A stretch of 15,084 nt of DNA from CALAED01 sp937891035 (GTDB taxonomy: Bacteria; Actinomycetota; Actinomycetes; Streptosporangiales; Streptosporangiaceae): assembly GCA_035642125.1 (NCBI GenBank), contig DASQSZ010000240.1, positions 1 to 15,084 of the forward strand. Direction: 5' to 3'. A program made the position numbers and the translations under genes. The notes beneath the pieces are model-generated. The model saw only the letters and a program-made list of their open reading frames with translations. It was not told where the DNA came from and did no database searches. Positions 1 through 6,784 of this stretch are shown here, piece by piece (within the stretch, counting starts at the first letter, position 1; every line of letters starts with the position of its first letter).

Positions 1-1181
1 TGATGCCGCTCACCGCCGATCGGGCCAAGCCGGCCGTGCCGTTCGGGGGGATGTACCGGCTCGTCGACTTCGTCCTGTCCAACCTCGCGAACGCCGGCTA
101 TCTCAAGATCGTGGTGCTCACGCAGTACAAGAGCCACAGCCTCGACCGGCACGTCTCGCGGACGTGGCGGATGTCGACGTTGCTCGGCAACTACGTCACG
201 CCGGTACCCGCCCAGCAGCGCCTCGGTCCGCGCTGGTTCGCCGGGTCCGCCGACGCGATCCTGCAAAACCTCAACCTGATCGAGGACGAGGGGCCCGACC
301 ACGTCATCGTCTTCGGCGCAGACCACATCTACCGCATGGACCCGCGGCAGATGGTCGAGCAGCACATCGCCGCCGGCGCCGGCGTCACCGTCGCCGCGAT
401 CCGCCAGCCGCTCGCCCTCGCCGACCAGTTCGGGGTCATCGAGACCGGGCCGGACGCGGTGAGCGTCGCCGCCTTCCGCGAAAAGCCCAAGGACGCGGCC
501 GGGCTCCCGGACACACCCGACCAGATCTACGCGTCGATGGGCAACTACGTCTTCGACACCCGCGCGCTCATCGAGGTGGTCCAGCAGGACTCCTATGATT
601 CGGCGAGCAAGCACGACGTCGGCGGCGACATCATCCCGCGGCTGGTCAAGTCGGGCGGCGCGCAGGTCTACGACTTCGCCCGCAACGAGGTGCCCGGCGC
701 CACCGAACGCAACAAGGGTTACTGGCGCGACGTCGGCACCCTCGACGCCTTCTACGACGCCCACATGGACCTGGTCTCGGTCCATCCCGTCTTCGATCTG
801 TACAACCGGCTGTGGCCCATCTACACCGGGCACGATCCGCTGCCGCCGGCGAAGTTCGTCTTCAACGACGAAGGCCGGCGCGGGCACGCGATCGACTCGC
901 TGGTCTCTCCTGGCGCCGTGCTCGCGGGCGGCGTGGCCGAACGGTCCGTCCTGTCGCCGGGCGTCTATCTGGACGCGGGCTCCGAGGTCGCCGACTCGGT
1001 GCTGATGGACTCGGTACGGGTGGGCCGCGGCGCGGTCGTGCGGCGCGCCATCATCGACAAGAACGTGGTCGTCCCCGACGGCTGCCGGATCGGCGTCGAT
1101 CCCGCGGCTGACCGCCGGCGCTTCAAGGTCACCGCGAGCGGGGTGAGCGTGATCGGCAAGAACCAGATCGTCGCGCTCTGA
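1..1181 (+). CDS. glgC: Glucose-1-phosphate adenylyltransferase (ADP-glucose pyrophosphorylase), 5' end outside the window
   Basis: Makes ADP-glucose from glucose 1-phosphate and ATP, the committed step of bacterial glycogen synthesis, in the cytoplasm. The frame is open to the left edge; bases 1-2 are the end of a Leu codon, and the first visible residues (MPLTADRAKPAVPFGG) normally follow the GGEGKRL nucleotide loop. I judge about 15-20 residues to be missing, so the ATG at 3 is internal. Counting that Met as residue 1, the visible marks are GSADAI (81-86), GADHIYRMD (105-113, catalytic Asp), FREKP (158-162, sugar-phosphate Lys) and RDVGT (242-246). The C-terminal third has the imperfect hexapeptide pattern of the left-handed beta-helix. 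The stop is TGA at 1179-1181, only 7 bp from the stop of the convergent DUF3500 gene. Family assignment is very secure. Confidence 0.97.
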   Translation, partial: MPLTADRAKPAVPFGGMYRLVDFVLSNLANAGYLKIVVLTQYKSHSLDRHVSRTWRMSTLLGNYVTPVPAQQRLGPRWFAGSADAILQNLNLIEDEGPDHVIVFGADHIYRMDPRQMVEQHIAAGAGVTVAAIRQPLALADQFGVIETGPDAVSVAAFREKPKDAAGLPDTPDQIYASMGNYVFDTRALIEVVQQDSYDSASKHDVGGDIIPRLVKSGGAQVYDFARNEVPGATERNKGYWRDVGTLDAFYDAHMDLVSVHPVFDLYNRLWPIYTGHDPLPPAKFVFNDEGRRGHAIDSLVSPGAVLAGGVAERSVLSPGVYLDAGSEVADSVLMDSVRVGRGAVVRRAIIDKNVVVPDGCRIGVDPAADRRRFKVTASGVSVIGKNQIVAL

Positions 1182-1188
1182 GGCCGGT

Positions 1189-2181
1189 CTAGGCTTCGGC
1201 GGCCAGATGCCCGGGGAGCAGGGCGGCGCCGAAGTCCTCCCCCGGCCGGCGCAGCACGGTGTGGGCGTGATTGGCGCCGCGCTGCGTGTTGTCGTACTCG
1301 ATGAGCAGGCGCGGCGCCTGGATCCGGTAGTAGTGCCCGGCCCCGGCGCGCAGCCCGCCCGCCCAGGCGAAGCTCACCTCGCCCGGCCCGGCCCCGTCGG
1401 TCGCGCCGCCCCTGTCGCTCCCGTCGTTCTCGTCGCCCACGTCGATCGCGGCGGCCAGCCCCGGCGCCAGGCGGCCGAGGTAGAGGCGGACGAGCCGGCC
1501 GAGCAGTTCGCGGGCGATGGGGCCGAGCCGGGCGGCGGTGACGCCGCGCGGCGTGAGCTCGCCGGGCACGTCGGCGGCGGTCCGGGTCACGATGTCGCGC
1601 GGCGCGGTGGCCGCGATGATCGCCTGGCCGCGCGGCCCCTCGCCCATCTCGGCGATCAGCGCCCGCGCCAGGTCCTCTTCGGGGGCCAGCGGGGCGGTGA
1701 CCAGGTGGCCGTCGTGCTCGACGCGGGCCGGGTTCGCACCCAGGAACACGGGCGCGACCACGACGTCGGCGCCGGCGATCGTCGCGGTCACCGACAGGTG
1801 GTGCCCTTCGAACCGCCACGCCCACGCGTCCGCCCCCGGCCGCCCGAACACCGCGACCCGGTAGTCGTCGCTGTGGCGGCCGAGCCGCCCGTCCTCGTCG
1901 ATGTCGAGCACCTCCTCCAGCGCCATGATGGACACGGCCTGGGCGAAGGCGGGCCGGGACAGCGCGGTGGCCAGCAGCCGGTGCGCCGCCTTGCGCGCGG
2001 GCACGGTCAACTCAAGCAGCACCAGGCCGGACCGTGGTCCCGGCAGATAGCTCCAGCCGGTTCGTGTCGCGTCATCGAAGGGAAGCAGCACGGCGGCGCG
2101 CTGGTCGTCGGTGAGCGCGCCGACGAGGGCGCCGGCCGCCGCCGCCATCCGCCGGCCGGCTTCGATGCCCGGACCGCTCAT
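1189..2181 (-). CDS. DUF3500 family protein
   Basis: 330 aa, function unknown. I recognise the DUF3500 pattern: WSYLPGPR (43-50), a helical HRLL segment, IMALEEVL (85-92), VFGRPG (111-116), WAWRFEGHHLS (120-130), FLGANPA (146-152) and a conserved tail, HYYRIQAPRLLIEYDNTQ (283-300) followed by GANHAHTVLRRPGEDFG. The conserved His, Asp and Asn cluster suggests a ligand- or metal-binding site, but that is inference. Residues 247-268 form an acidic, Gly-rich insertion (DVGDENDGSD...) that looks like a surface loop. There is no signal peptide or membrane segment, so it is probably cytoplasmic. The ATG at 2181 is supported by AAGGAGG ending 10 nt upstream. It is transcribed alone, convergent with glgC and divergent from the flavoprotein gene across a 212-bp gap. 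Confidence 0.85.
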   Translation of the reverse strand: MSGPGIEAGRRMAAAAGALVGALTDDQRAAVLLPFDDATRTGWSYLPGPRSGLVLLELTVPARKAAHRLLATALSRPAFAQAVSIMALEEVLDIDEDGRLGRHSDDYRVAVFGRPGADAWAWRFEGHHLSVTATIAGADVVVAPVFLGANPARVEHDGHLVTAPLAPEEDLARALIAEMGEGPRGQAIIAATAPRDIVTRTAADVPGELTPRGVTAARLGPIARELLGRLVRLYLGRLAPGLAAAIDVGDENDGSDRGGATDGAGPGEVSFAWAGGLRAGAGHYYRIQAPRLLIEYDNTQRGANHAHTVLRRPGEDFGAALLPGHLAAEA

Positions 2182-2191
2182 GCCGCTCGTG

Positions 2192-2198
2192 CCTCCTT
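2192..2198 (-). promoter_or_regulatory. Ribosome binding site of the DUF3500 gene
   Basis: AAGGAGG on the minus strand, 10 nt before the ATG at 2181. It fixes that start. Confidence 0.75.
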
Positions 2199-2380
2199 GT
2201 GCTCGATCGCCGCGCCCCTTTGAAGCTACCTCGCGCCGCCGCCGGCCGCGCCGGCTCGATTAGGCGGTACGACAGGGGGAAGGCTCTCCTGATCGGGTTC
2301 ACATATGACGCCGATGAGGCCGCCAATCTCATTGATCTCCGTGTCGCGCGAACCATCCAAATTCGATCTCAACCGATCCG

Positions 2381-2387
2381 AAGGGGA
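2381..2387 (+). promoter_or_regulatory. Ribosome binding site that sets the start of the PPOX-fold gene
   Basis: AAGGGGA lies 6 nt before the ATG at 2394. The same frame stays open upstream to an ATG at 2199, but that extension has no such site and no family resemblance. Confidence 0.75.
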
Positions 2388-2393
2388 TCCTTG

Positions 2394-2834
2394 ATGTCTG
2401 ACGGCACGCCGCCTAGGGAGCCGCTGGAGCACCTGGACGAGGCGGAGTGCCTGCGGCTGATCGCCCCGGGCGGTATCGGCCGGCTCGCCTACACCGGCCG
2501 GTACGGGCTGACCGTGCTTCCCGTCAACTACGCGATGCACGAAGGGACCATCGTCTTCCGCACCGCGTACGACAGCCCCACGGACCAGGACCTGCGGACC
2601 GGCATCGCGGACGCCGAATACAAGGTGGCCTTCGAGATCGACGACATCGACCCCGGCGCCCGCGCGGGATGGAGCGTGCTCGTCCAGGGTGCCGCCCACC
2701 ATGTGGAGTCGGCCGACGAGCGCGCCTCGGTGCAGGCGGCGGCGGTGGAGCCGTGGGCCGGCGGCGAAAGGGAGCTGTTCGTCCGCGTCATCCCCACCCG
2801 CATCACCGGCCGGCGCGTCCGCCGGCCGGGTTGA
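2394..2834 (+). CDS. Pyridoxamine 5'-phosphate oxidase-fold (PPOX) family flavin-binding protein
   Basis: 146 aa, the usual size for the small single-domain actinobacterial PPOX-like proteins (Pyridox_ox_2 / nitroimidazole-resistance NimA type). The pattern is an N-terminal helix with LDEAECLRLI (14-23), then IGRLAYTGRYGLTVLPVNYAM (28-48) and GTIVFRTAYDSP (51-62), the split-barrel strands that hold FMN or a related cofactor. VAFEIDDID (78-86) and WSVLVQGAAHHV (93-104) follow, with a terminal strand VRVIPTRITGRRV. These proteins usually bind FMN, F420 or heme; the sequence does not say which. Start chosen on the AAGGGGA site 6 nt upstream. Only 21 bp separate it from the CoA-transferase-like gene on the same strand, so the two are probably cotranscribed. 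The real substrate is unknown. Confidence 0.88.
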   Translation: MSDGTPPREPLEHLDEAECLRLIAPGGIGRLAYTGRYGLTVLPVNYAMHEGTIVFRTAYDSPTDQDLRTGIADAEYKVAFEIDDIDPGARAGWSVLVQGAAHHVESADERASVQAAAVEPWAGGERELFVRVIPTRITGRRVRRPG

Positions 2835-2855
2835 TCCGCCGGCCGGGCCCATCCG

Positions 2856-4088
2856 ATGCGGCTGATCTCCGAATCGCGGCTCGCCGCCGTGCTGTCCGGC
2901 CTGCCCGGCAGCCCGCGCGTGGTGGCCGCCGGCAACTTCGCCACGCCATGGCATGCGCTCCGCGTGCTCGACGGCGCCATCGCCGACTACCGGCTGTTCA
3001 TGCTCAACGCCCAGCCCGGCGTGCCCGACCGCGCCGGCGTGGCGCTCGAGTCGCCGTTCGTCGGGGCCGGCATGCGCGGCAAGCCGGGCCTGAGGTACTT
3101 CCCCTCGCGGCTGTCACTCGTGCCGCTCCTGCTCAAGGGCACGCTGCTCCCCGACGTCGTGCTGGCCCACACCTCTGCCCCCGCCGACGGTACGGTCTCG
3201 CTCGGCGTCGAGGTCAACGTGCTGCCCGCCGCGATCGAGGCGGTCCGGGCGCGCGGCGGTCTCGTGATCGCCCAGTTCAACCCCCGCATGCCCTACAGCT
3301 ATGGCGACTCCGTTCTGGCGCTGGAAGAGTTCGACTACGCGATCGAGGCCGACGAGCCGCTGTCCACTCCGGCGCCGCGCGCGCTCGGCGACGTCGCCCG
3401 CACGATCGGCGAGCGGGTGGCCGGCCTGGTGCCGGAGGACGCGACGCTGCAGCTTGGGATCGGCGCCGTCCCCGACGCCGTGCTCGAGTCGCTGCGCGCT
3501 CGCGGCGGGCTCGCGGTGTGGTCGGAGATGTTCAGCGATGGCGTGTTCGACCTCGAGAAGGCGGGAGCGCTGGCGTCCGACACGCCTATCACCGCGTCGT
3601 TCGCCTTCGGCACCGAGGAACTCTACGACTGGGTGGACCGCAATCCCAGAATCCGCATGCTGCGTACCGAAAAGACCAACGATCCGAGCCTGATCGCCCG
3701 GCAACCCCGGCTGGTGTCGATCAATTCCGCCCTTCAGGTCGACCTGTTCGCGCAGGCGAACGCGGCCCGGGTACACGGGACGATCTACTCGGGCTTCGGC
3801 GGGCAGACCGACTTCGTGGTCGGCGCCCTGCACTCCCCCGGCGGCCATGCGATCATCGCGTTGCCCTCATGGCATCCCAAGGCCAACGTGTCCACCGTCA
3901 TTCCCCGCCTGGCCGGCCCGGTGACGTCCTTCCAGCACAGCTACGTCGTCAGCGAGCAGGGGGTGGCGACGATCTGGGGCCACGACTCCGCCACGCAGGC
4001 GCAGCAGTTGGTCGACCACGTGGCACACCCCGACATCCGGGACGAACTGCGGGTCGCCGGCCGCGCCCTCGGCTTCCCGCTGCGCTGA
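2856..4088 (+). CDS. Acetyl-CoA hydrolase/transferase family protein (4-hydroxybutyrate CoA-transferase-like)
   Basis: 410 aa, close to the roughly 430 aa expected for this class of CoA-transferases or hydrolases. It probably moves CoA between an acyl-CoA and a carboxylate, or hydrolyses the acyl-CoA, in the cytoplasm. N-terminal half: GNFATPWHALRVLDG (26-40), NAQPGVPDRAGV (51-62), GAGMRGKPGLRYFPSRLSLVP (70-90) and GTVSLGVEVN (112-121). C-terminal half: LQLGIGAVPDAV (198-209), then VWSEMFSDGVFDL (221-233). Glu224 in that SEMxxDG motif aligns with the glutamate that forms the covalent CoA thioester in the family. GGQTDFVVGA (315-324) is the glycine-rich CoA loop. There is no clear Shine-Dalgarno before ATG 2856, and translation may depend on coupling to the gene 21 bp upstream. 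Substrate cannot be read from sequence. Confidence 0.88.
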   Translation: MRLISESRLAAVLSGLPGSPRVVAAGNFATPWHALRVLDGAIADYRLFMLNAQPGVPDRAGVALESPFVGAGMRGKPGLRYFPSRLSLVPLLLKGTLLPDVVLAHTSAPADGTVSLGVEVNVLPAAIEAVRARGGLVIAQFNPRMPYSYGDSVLALEEFDYAIEADEPLSTPAPRALGDVARTIGERVAGLVPEDATLQLGIGAVPDAVLESLRARGGLAVWSEMFSDGVFDLEKAGALASDTPITASFAFGTEELYDWVDRNPRIRMLRTEKTNDPSLIARQPRLVSINSALQVDLFAQANAARVHGTIYSGFGGQTDFVVGALHSPGGHAIIALPSWHPKANVSTVIPRLAGPVTSFQHSYVVSEQGVATIWGHDSATQAQQLVDHVAHPDIRDELRVAGRALGFPLR

Positions 4089-4118
4089 CGCGATTCGTGG
4101 TTTGGACTGAAACAACGG

Positions 4119-4919
4119 CTAGGGACGGACCTCATGCCGGCTGCCTGGGGCGGCGAGATCGATGGGGCCGGCGAAGATCCGTTCGGCGTCGGCGCGGCGG
4201 GCGCGCAGCCACTCGGGGGCGGTCGATGTGAAGTGGGTGAGGACGAGCCGGCGGGCGCCGCCGGCCGCCGCGGCGCGGGCGGCGTCCGCGGCGCTGAGGT
4301 GACCCCGCGACCCGTGATCGAACTCGGCGAGGGTCGCTTCCGCCAGGAAGAGATCGACGTCGCGGGCCAGGTGCCTCAGCTCGTCGGTCACGCCGGTGTC
4401 CCCGGTGTAGGCGATGCTGCCGGAGGAGGATTCGACGCGGCTGCCGCAGTTGGGCACCGCGTGCTCGAGTCCGTGCATGGTGACGCGGCACTCCCCGACG
4501 GCGAAGGCGTCGCCGGCCCGGTACTCCCGTACGTCGAAGGCGAGCTCGAACGCCATGCTCATCGTGGGCAGGACGCCGACGGGGAACAGGGCGGCCAGCC
4601 GGTCGAGGACCCCGCGTCCGCCGCCCGGCACGTACAACGGAATCGCCGACGGGCCGGTTCCACCGCGGCCGGCGGCCCTGATGTGGTCGGCCAGCAGCAT
4701 CCTGCCGATCGGCAGGACGTCGTAGCAATGATCGAGATGGAAATGGCTGATCACGACAGCGGTCAGCTCCCTCGGGTGGGCGACGGCGCTGAGCGCGGTC
4801 GCGACGCCGGGTCCGCAGTCGAGCAGCAGGTTGGTGGATGAGGCGCTGATGAGGTATCCGGAGCTGGGCTGACCGTCGGCGGGCATGCCCGCTCGGCAGC
4901 CCAAGACGGTGAGCCGCAT
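4119..4919 (-). CDS. Metallo-beta-lactamase-fold hydrolase, RNase Z-like
   Basis: 266 aa. A complete two-metal MBL site is visible: HFHLDH (59-64), His153 (LEHAVPN), Asp174 in YTGDTG (171-176), His207 (RGHLSA) and His229 (LTHF). The N-terminus MRLTVLGCRAG is the first beta-strand of the fold. The order and spacing fit the RNase Z / PhnP-like branch of phosphodiesterases and not class B beta-lactamases. There is no beta-CASP insertion and no obvious long tRNA-binding exosite arm, so a general phosphodiesterase or small-molecule hydrolase is as likely as tRNA 3' processing. The ATG at 4919 has AGGAAC about 7 nt upstream. It converges on the CoA-transferase gene with a 30-bp gap. No signal peptide, so probably cytoplasmic. 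Confidence 0.88.
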   Translation of the reverse strand: MRLTVLGCRAGMPADGQPSSGYLISASSTNLLLDCGPGVATALSAVAHPRELTAVVISHFHLDHCYDVLPIGRMLLADHIRAAGRGGTGPSAIPLYVPGGGRGVLDRLAALFPVGVLPTMSMAFELAFDVREYRAGDAFAVGECRVTMHGLEHAVPNCGSRVESSSGSIAYTGDTGVTDELRHLARDVDLFLAEATLAEFDHGSRGHLSAADAARAAAAGGARRLVLTHFTSTAPEWLRARRADAERIFAGPIDLAAPGSRHEVRP

Positions 4920-5379
4920 GTGCCGTTCCTGTCGGCCTCTCCGTGCGCGGGGGTTCCTGCGATCAACGTAGCCACCGGCCGATGGAGCGGGCGTGCCGGG
5001 AATGTGAACGACGGGCCAACGTCTCGCGATGCGAGCGAGCCGCGTTTCGGCCGCCTGGGCCCGTGCGGCGACGGGATCTTCATCTGTGGTTCAACCTGGC
5101 GCCGGCCGGGAGCGGTTTTCCAGAACAAGAGAGCCATGACCGATGCGCTCACCCGACGTGATGCTTCGCCGCGCCGGCACGGCGGCATGGCGGCCGGGGC
5201 GCTCATGCCTTTCGATCGGGCCGATAGTCTTCGCCGCGTCCGGCATGCGAACGGGCCCGGCCACCGCGGAACCGCAAACCGTCGTGCGACGTCCAAGCGC
5301 TTGTATCGATTTGCTCAACAAAGCTACGATCGTGCGCGATTTGTAAAGTCGGCTGTTGCGTTGAACGCTGGGGGACGCG
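4920..5379. other. 460-bp non-coding gap between the MBL gene and the YbaB/WXG cassette
   Basis: Divergent intergenic region. Open frames cross it, including one running past 5380 to 5426, but none has codon use or a family pattern I trust. I see a candidate promoter for the plus-strand cassette at 5301-5330. An imperfect direct repeat also stands out: CTTCGCCGCGCCGGCA at 5164-5179, recurring as CTTCGCCGCGTCCGGCA at 5229-5245. No strong promoter was found for the minus-strand MBL gene; a lone TACGTT hexamer near 4968 has no matching -35. Confidence 0.5.
5301..5330 (+). promoter_or_regulatory. Candidate promoter of the YbaB/WXG cassette
   Basis: TTGTAT, an 18-nt spacer, then TACGAT. The -10 matches the housekeeping consensus at 4 of 6 and the -35 at 3 of 6. 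It would give a leader of roughly 40 nt before the GTG at 5380. The local drop in GC supports it, but the -35 is weak. Confidence 0.4.
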
Positions 5380-5847
5380 GTGAGCGTAGGCGAATTCGGG
5401 GGGACCGATTTCGAGCGCCTACTTGATGAGACGCGGCGAGCCCTGGGAGCCCTCGGCTCCGGCGGCCGCCCGCCCGGCGAGGCGGCGGGCTTGGGCGAAG
5501 CGGACGCCGCGCCGGTGACCGGTGCGGGGTCGGCCGCCGACGGGAAGATCACCGCGAAGGTCGCCGCCGGTGGACACCTGGAGGAGCTCACCGTCGATCC
5601 GCGGCTGCTGCGCTCGGGGTCGGAGGAGCTGTGCGCGCAGATCAAGATCGCGGTTAACGCGGCCATGGACGACCTGCGCGCACAGACCGCGCAGGCCAGT
5701 CCGGCCACGATGGACTTGACCGCGCTCGCCGGGATGATCGAGGGCCTGCAAACCGAGTCGGTACGGCAAATGAGCCAGTTCACCCAGGGCGTCGCCGAGA
5801 CGGTGGCCAAGATCAACGCGGCGACACGAGGGGAACGTCGTGGCTAG
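5380..5847 (+). CDS. YbaB/EbfC-family nucleoid-associated-type protein, first gene of a WXG cassette
   Basis: 155 aa. Residues 55-100, from GKITAKVAAGGHLEELTVDP (55-74) through a Leu-rich turn and the helix ELCAQIKIAVNAAMDDLR, show the YbaB fold: an antiparallel sheet followed by a long helix with the conserved NxA motif. Classical YbaB/EbfC is a DNA-binding dimer of about 105-110 aa. This one has an N-terminal arm with a Gly/Pro/Ala linker (25-53) and a C-terminal helical tail (111-148). Such variants are common beside WXG100 and polymorphic-toxin genes in actinobacteria, where their role is not settled; chaperone-like or DNA-binding are both possible. The GTG start at 5380 follows a GGGGGA site with a 4-nt spacer. 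Its last 8 bp overlap the next gene, so translation is coupled. It is cytoplasmic by appearance. Confidence 0.8.
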   Translation: MSVGEFGGTDFERLLDETRRALGALGSGGRPPGEAAGLGEADAAPVTGAGSAADGKITAKVAAGGHLEELTVDPRLLRSGSEELCAQIKIAVNAAMDDLRAQTAQASPATMDLTALAGMIEGLQTESVRQMSQFTQGVAETVAKINAATRGERRG

Positions 5848-6211
5848 CGGCGAGATGGACATCCGGTCGGGGTCGCTGCGGCAGGCCGGATCCGACCTGC
5901 ATCGCGCCGCCCAAGCCCTCGACCAGGCGTGGAAGTCCTTCCAGCCCGACGCGAAGAACCTCAAGTACGGCCAGACCGACATGGTCGGCTCACTGATCGG
6001 GGCGTCGTACGAAGGCGTCCTGGAGTGGGCGACCACGACCTACGAGTCCGCCGCCAGTGCCTTCACGTCCTTCGGGGACGCGATCAACGCGATGGCCGAG
6101 CGGTATGACGGCGCCGACCAGTCCACCGAGGCCGCCGCGCAGCGCGTGGGCGGCGGCATCGGCGACGGCTTTGGCGGAGGTAGCGGTGGCGGTGGCGGCG
6201 GAGCGCGGTAG
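5840..6211 (+). CDS. WXG100/ESAT-6-superfamily small protein, probable type VII secretion substrate
   Basis: 123 aa, mostly helical. Helix one (DIRSGSLRQAGSDLHRAAQALDQAWKSF, residues 7-34) contains Trp31. After a short turn (LKYGQTDMVG), helix two runs to about residue 88. YDGAD (89-93) directly after helix two fits YxxxD/E, the general type VII export signal. The tail from 104 to 121 is almost all Gly, a flexible end. There is no canonical WxG in the turn, so it is nearer the EspC/ESAT-6-like relatives than strict WXG100. GTG at 5840 lies 5 nt after GAGGGGA, and its first bases overlap the ybaB-like stop by 8 bp. It probably pairs with another helical partner, perhaps the next gene product. 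No secretion ATPase (EccC) is in the window, so export would use machinery elsewhere. Confidence 0.75.
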   Translation: MASGEMDIRSGSLRQAGSDLHRAAQALDQAWKSFQPDAKNLKYGQTDMVGSLIGASYEGVLEWATTTYESAASAFTSFGDAINAMAERYDGADQSTEAAAQRVGGGIGDGFGGGSGGGGGGAR

Positions 6212-6216
6212 CCGCG

Positions 6217-6711
6217 ATGGGGATGACGCTGCCCAGCGAGTTGGAGCGCCTGCTGAACGACCTCGGCTTCAACTGGCCCGAGATCGATGAGCAGCGGCTG
6301 TTCGAGCTCGGCCAGTCCTGGACCGCGTACGGCGGCCGGCTTGAGCAGATCGGCGGCGACGCCCAGCGGGCCGCCCAGCAGGTGTGGTCGGGCAACAGCG
6401 GCGCGGCGATCGACGCCTTCAAAGAGCGCTGGGAGGACGAGCAGTCGCCCGCGGAGATCTTGCACAAGGGCGCGACCGCCGGCCACGCGCTCGGCGCGAT
6501 CTTGATGGTCTGCGCCGCGATCGTCCTCGCGCTGAAGATCAATGTGATCATTCAGCTGACGATTTTGCTGATACAGATCATCCAGGCGATCGCCACCGCC
6601 GGGCCGACGTTCGGCGCCTCGCTCGCGGAGATCCCGGTCTTCAAGGCGATCCAGCAGATGATCATCAACCTGATCATCAACGAGGCGATCAACGCGATAC
6701 TCGGGGTGTGA
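6217..6711 (+). CDS. Stand-alone CpnT-type N-terminal (WXG100-like) domain protein with hydrophobic C-terminus, no toxin domain
   Basis: 164 aa. It matches the N-terminal module of actinobacterial polymorphic toxins (outer-membrane channel CpnT-like / WXG100_2): MTLPSELERLL (3-13), FNWPEIDEQRLFELGQSW (18-35), then AAQQVWSGNSGAAIDAFKERW (52-72) with the WSG turn. Very hydrophobic helices follow at about 91-107, 110-128 and 144-163. In most relatives a long linker and a C-terminal enzyme domain come next. Here the protein ends at TGA 6709-6711 and only 73 bp separate it from the end of the convergent rhamnosidase gene. It may be a membrane or pore partner, or the remnant of a longer toxin. The start at 6217 is 5 nt after the previous stop. 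A second in-frame ATG at 6223 is possible, and neither has a strong Shine-Dalgarno. Confidence 0.75.
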   Translation: MGMTLPSELERLLNDLGFNWPEIDEQRLFELGQSWTAYGGRLEQIGGDAQRAAQQVWSGNSGAAIDAFKERWEDEQSPAEILHKGATAGHALGAILMVCAAIVLALKINVIIQLTILLIQIIQAIATAGPTFGASLAEIPVFKAIQQMIINLIINEAINAILGV

Positions 6712-6715
6712 CCGG

Positions 6716-6763
6716 CGACCGGCGGGCGGCAGCCGGCGGGCGGGCGGCGGGCGGCGGGCGACC
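6716..6763. repeat. GGCGGGC-type low-complexity GC tract between convergent genes
   Basis: The 73-bp gap between the CpnT-like stop and the rhamnosidase stop is filled largely with reiterated GGCGGGC / CGGCGGGCGG units. It probably marks a slippage-prone boundary. I do not see a clean terminator hairpin in it. Confidence 0.55.
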
Positions 6764-6784
6764 CGGGGCTCGACGGGGCGATGC

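Noticed and set aside
1207..2223. 338-codon plus-strand frame opposite DUF3500
   Set aside because: Antisense shadow of a gene with clear family motifs; long antisense frames are common in high-GC DNA.
2199..2393. Longer N-terminus for the PPOX-fold protein
   Set aside because: No family similarity, and AAGGGGA sits 6 nt before the ATG at 2394.
4134..4841. 235-codon plus-strand frame opposite the MBL gene
   Set aside because: Antisense shadow. The minus strand encodes a full set of metal ligands.
4920..5426. 168-codon open frame in the gap before the YbaB-like gene
   Set aside because: It runs into the YbaB-like gene in another frame, has no ribosome binding site and no recognisable pattern.
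6712..6784. Possible frameshifted continuation of the CpnT-like gene into a toxin
   Set aside because: Only 73 bp of GGCGGGC-type low-complexity sequence precede the end of the rhamnosidase gene, so there is no room for a domain.
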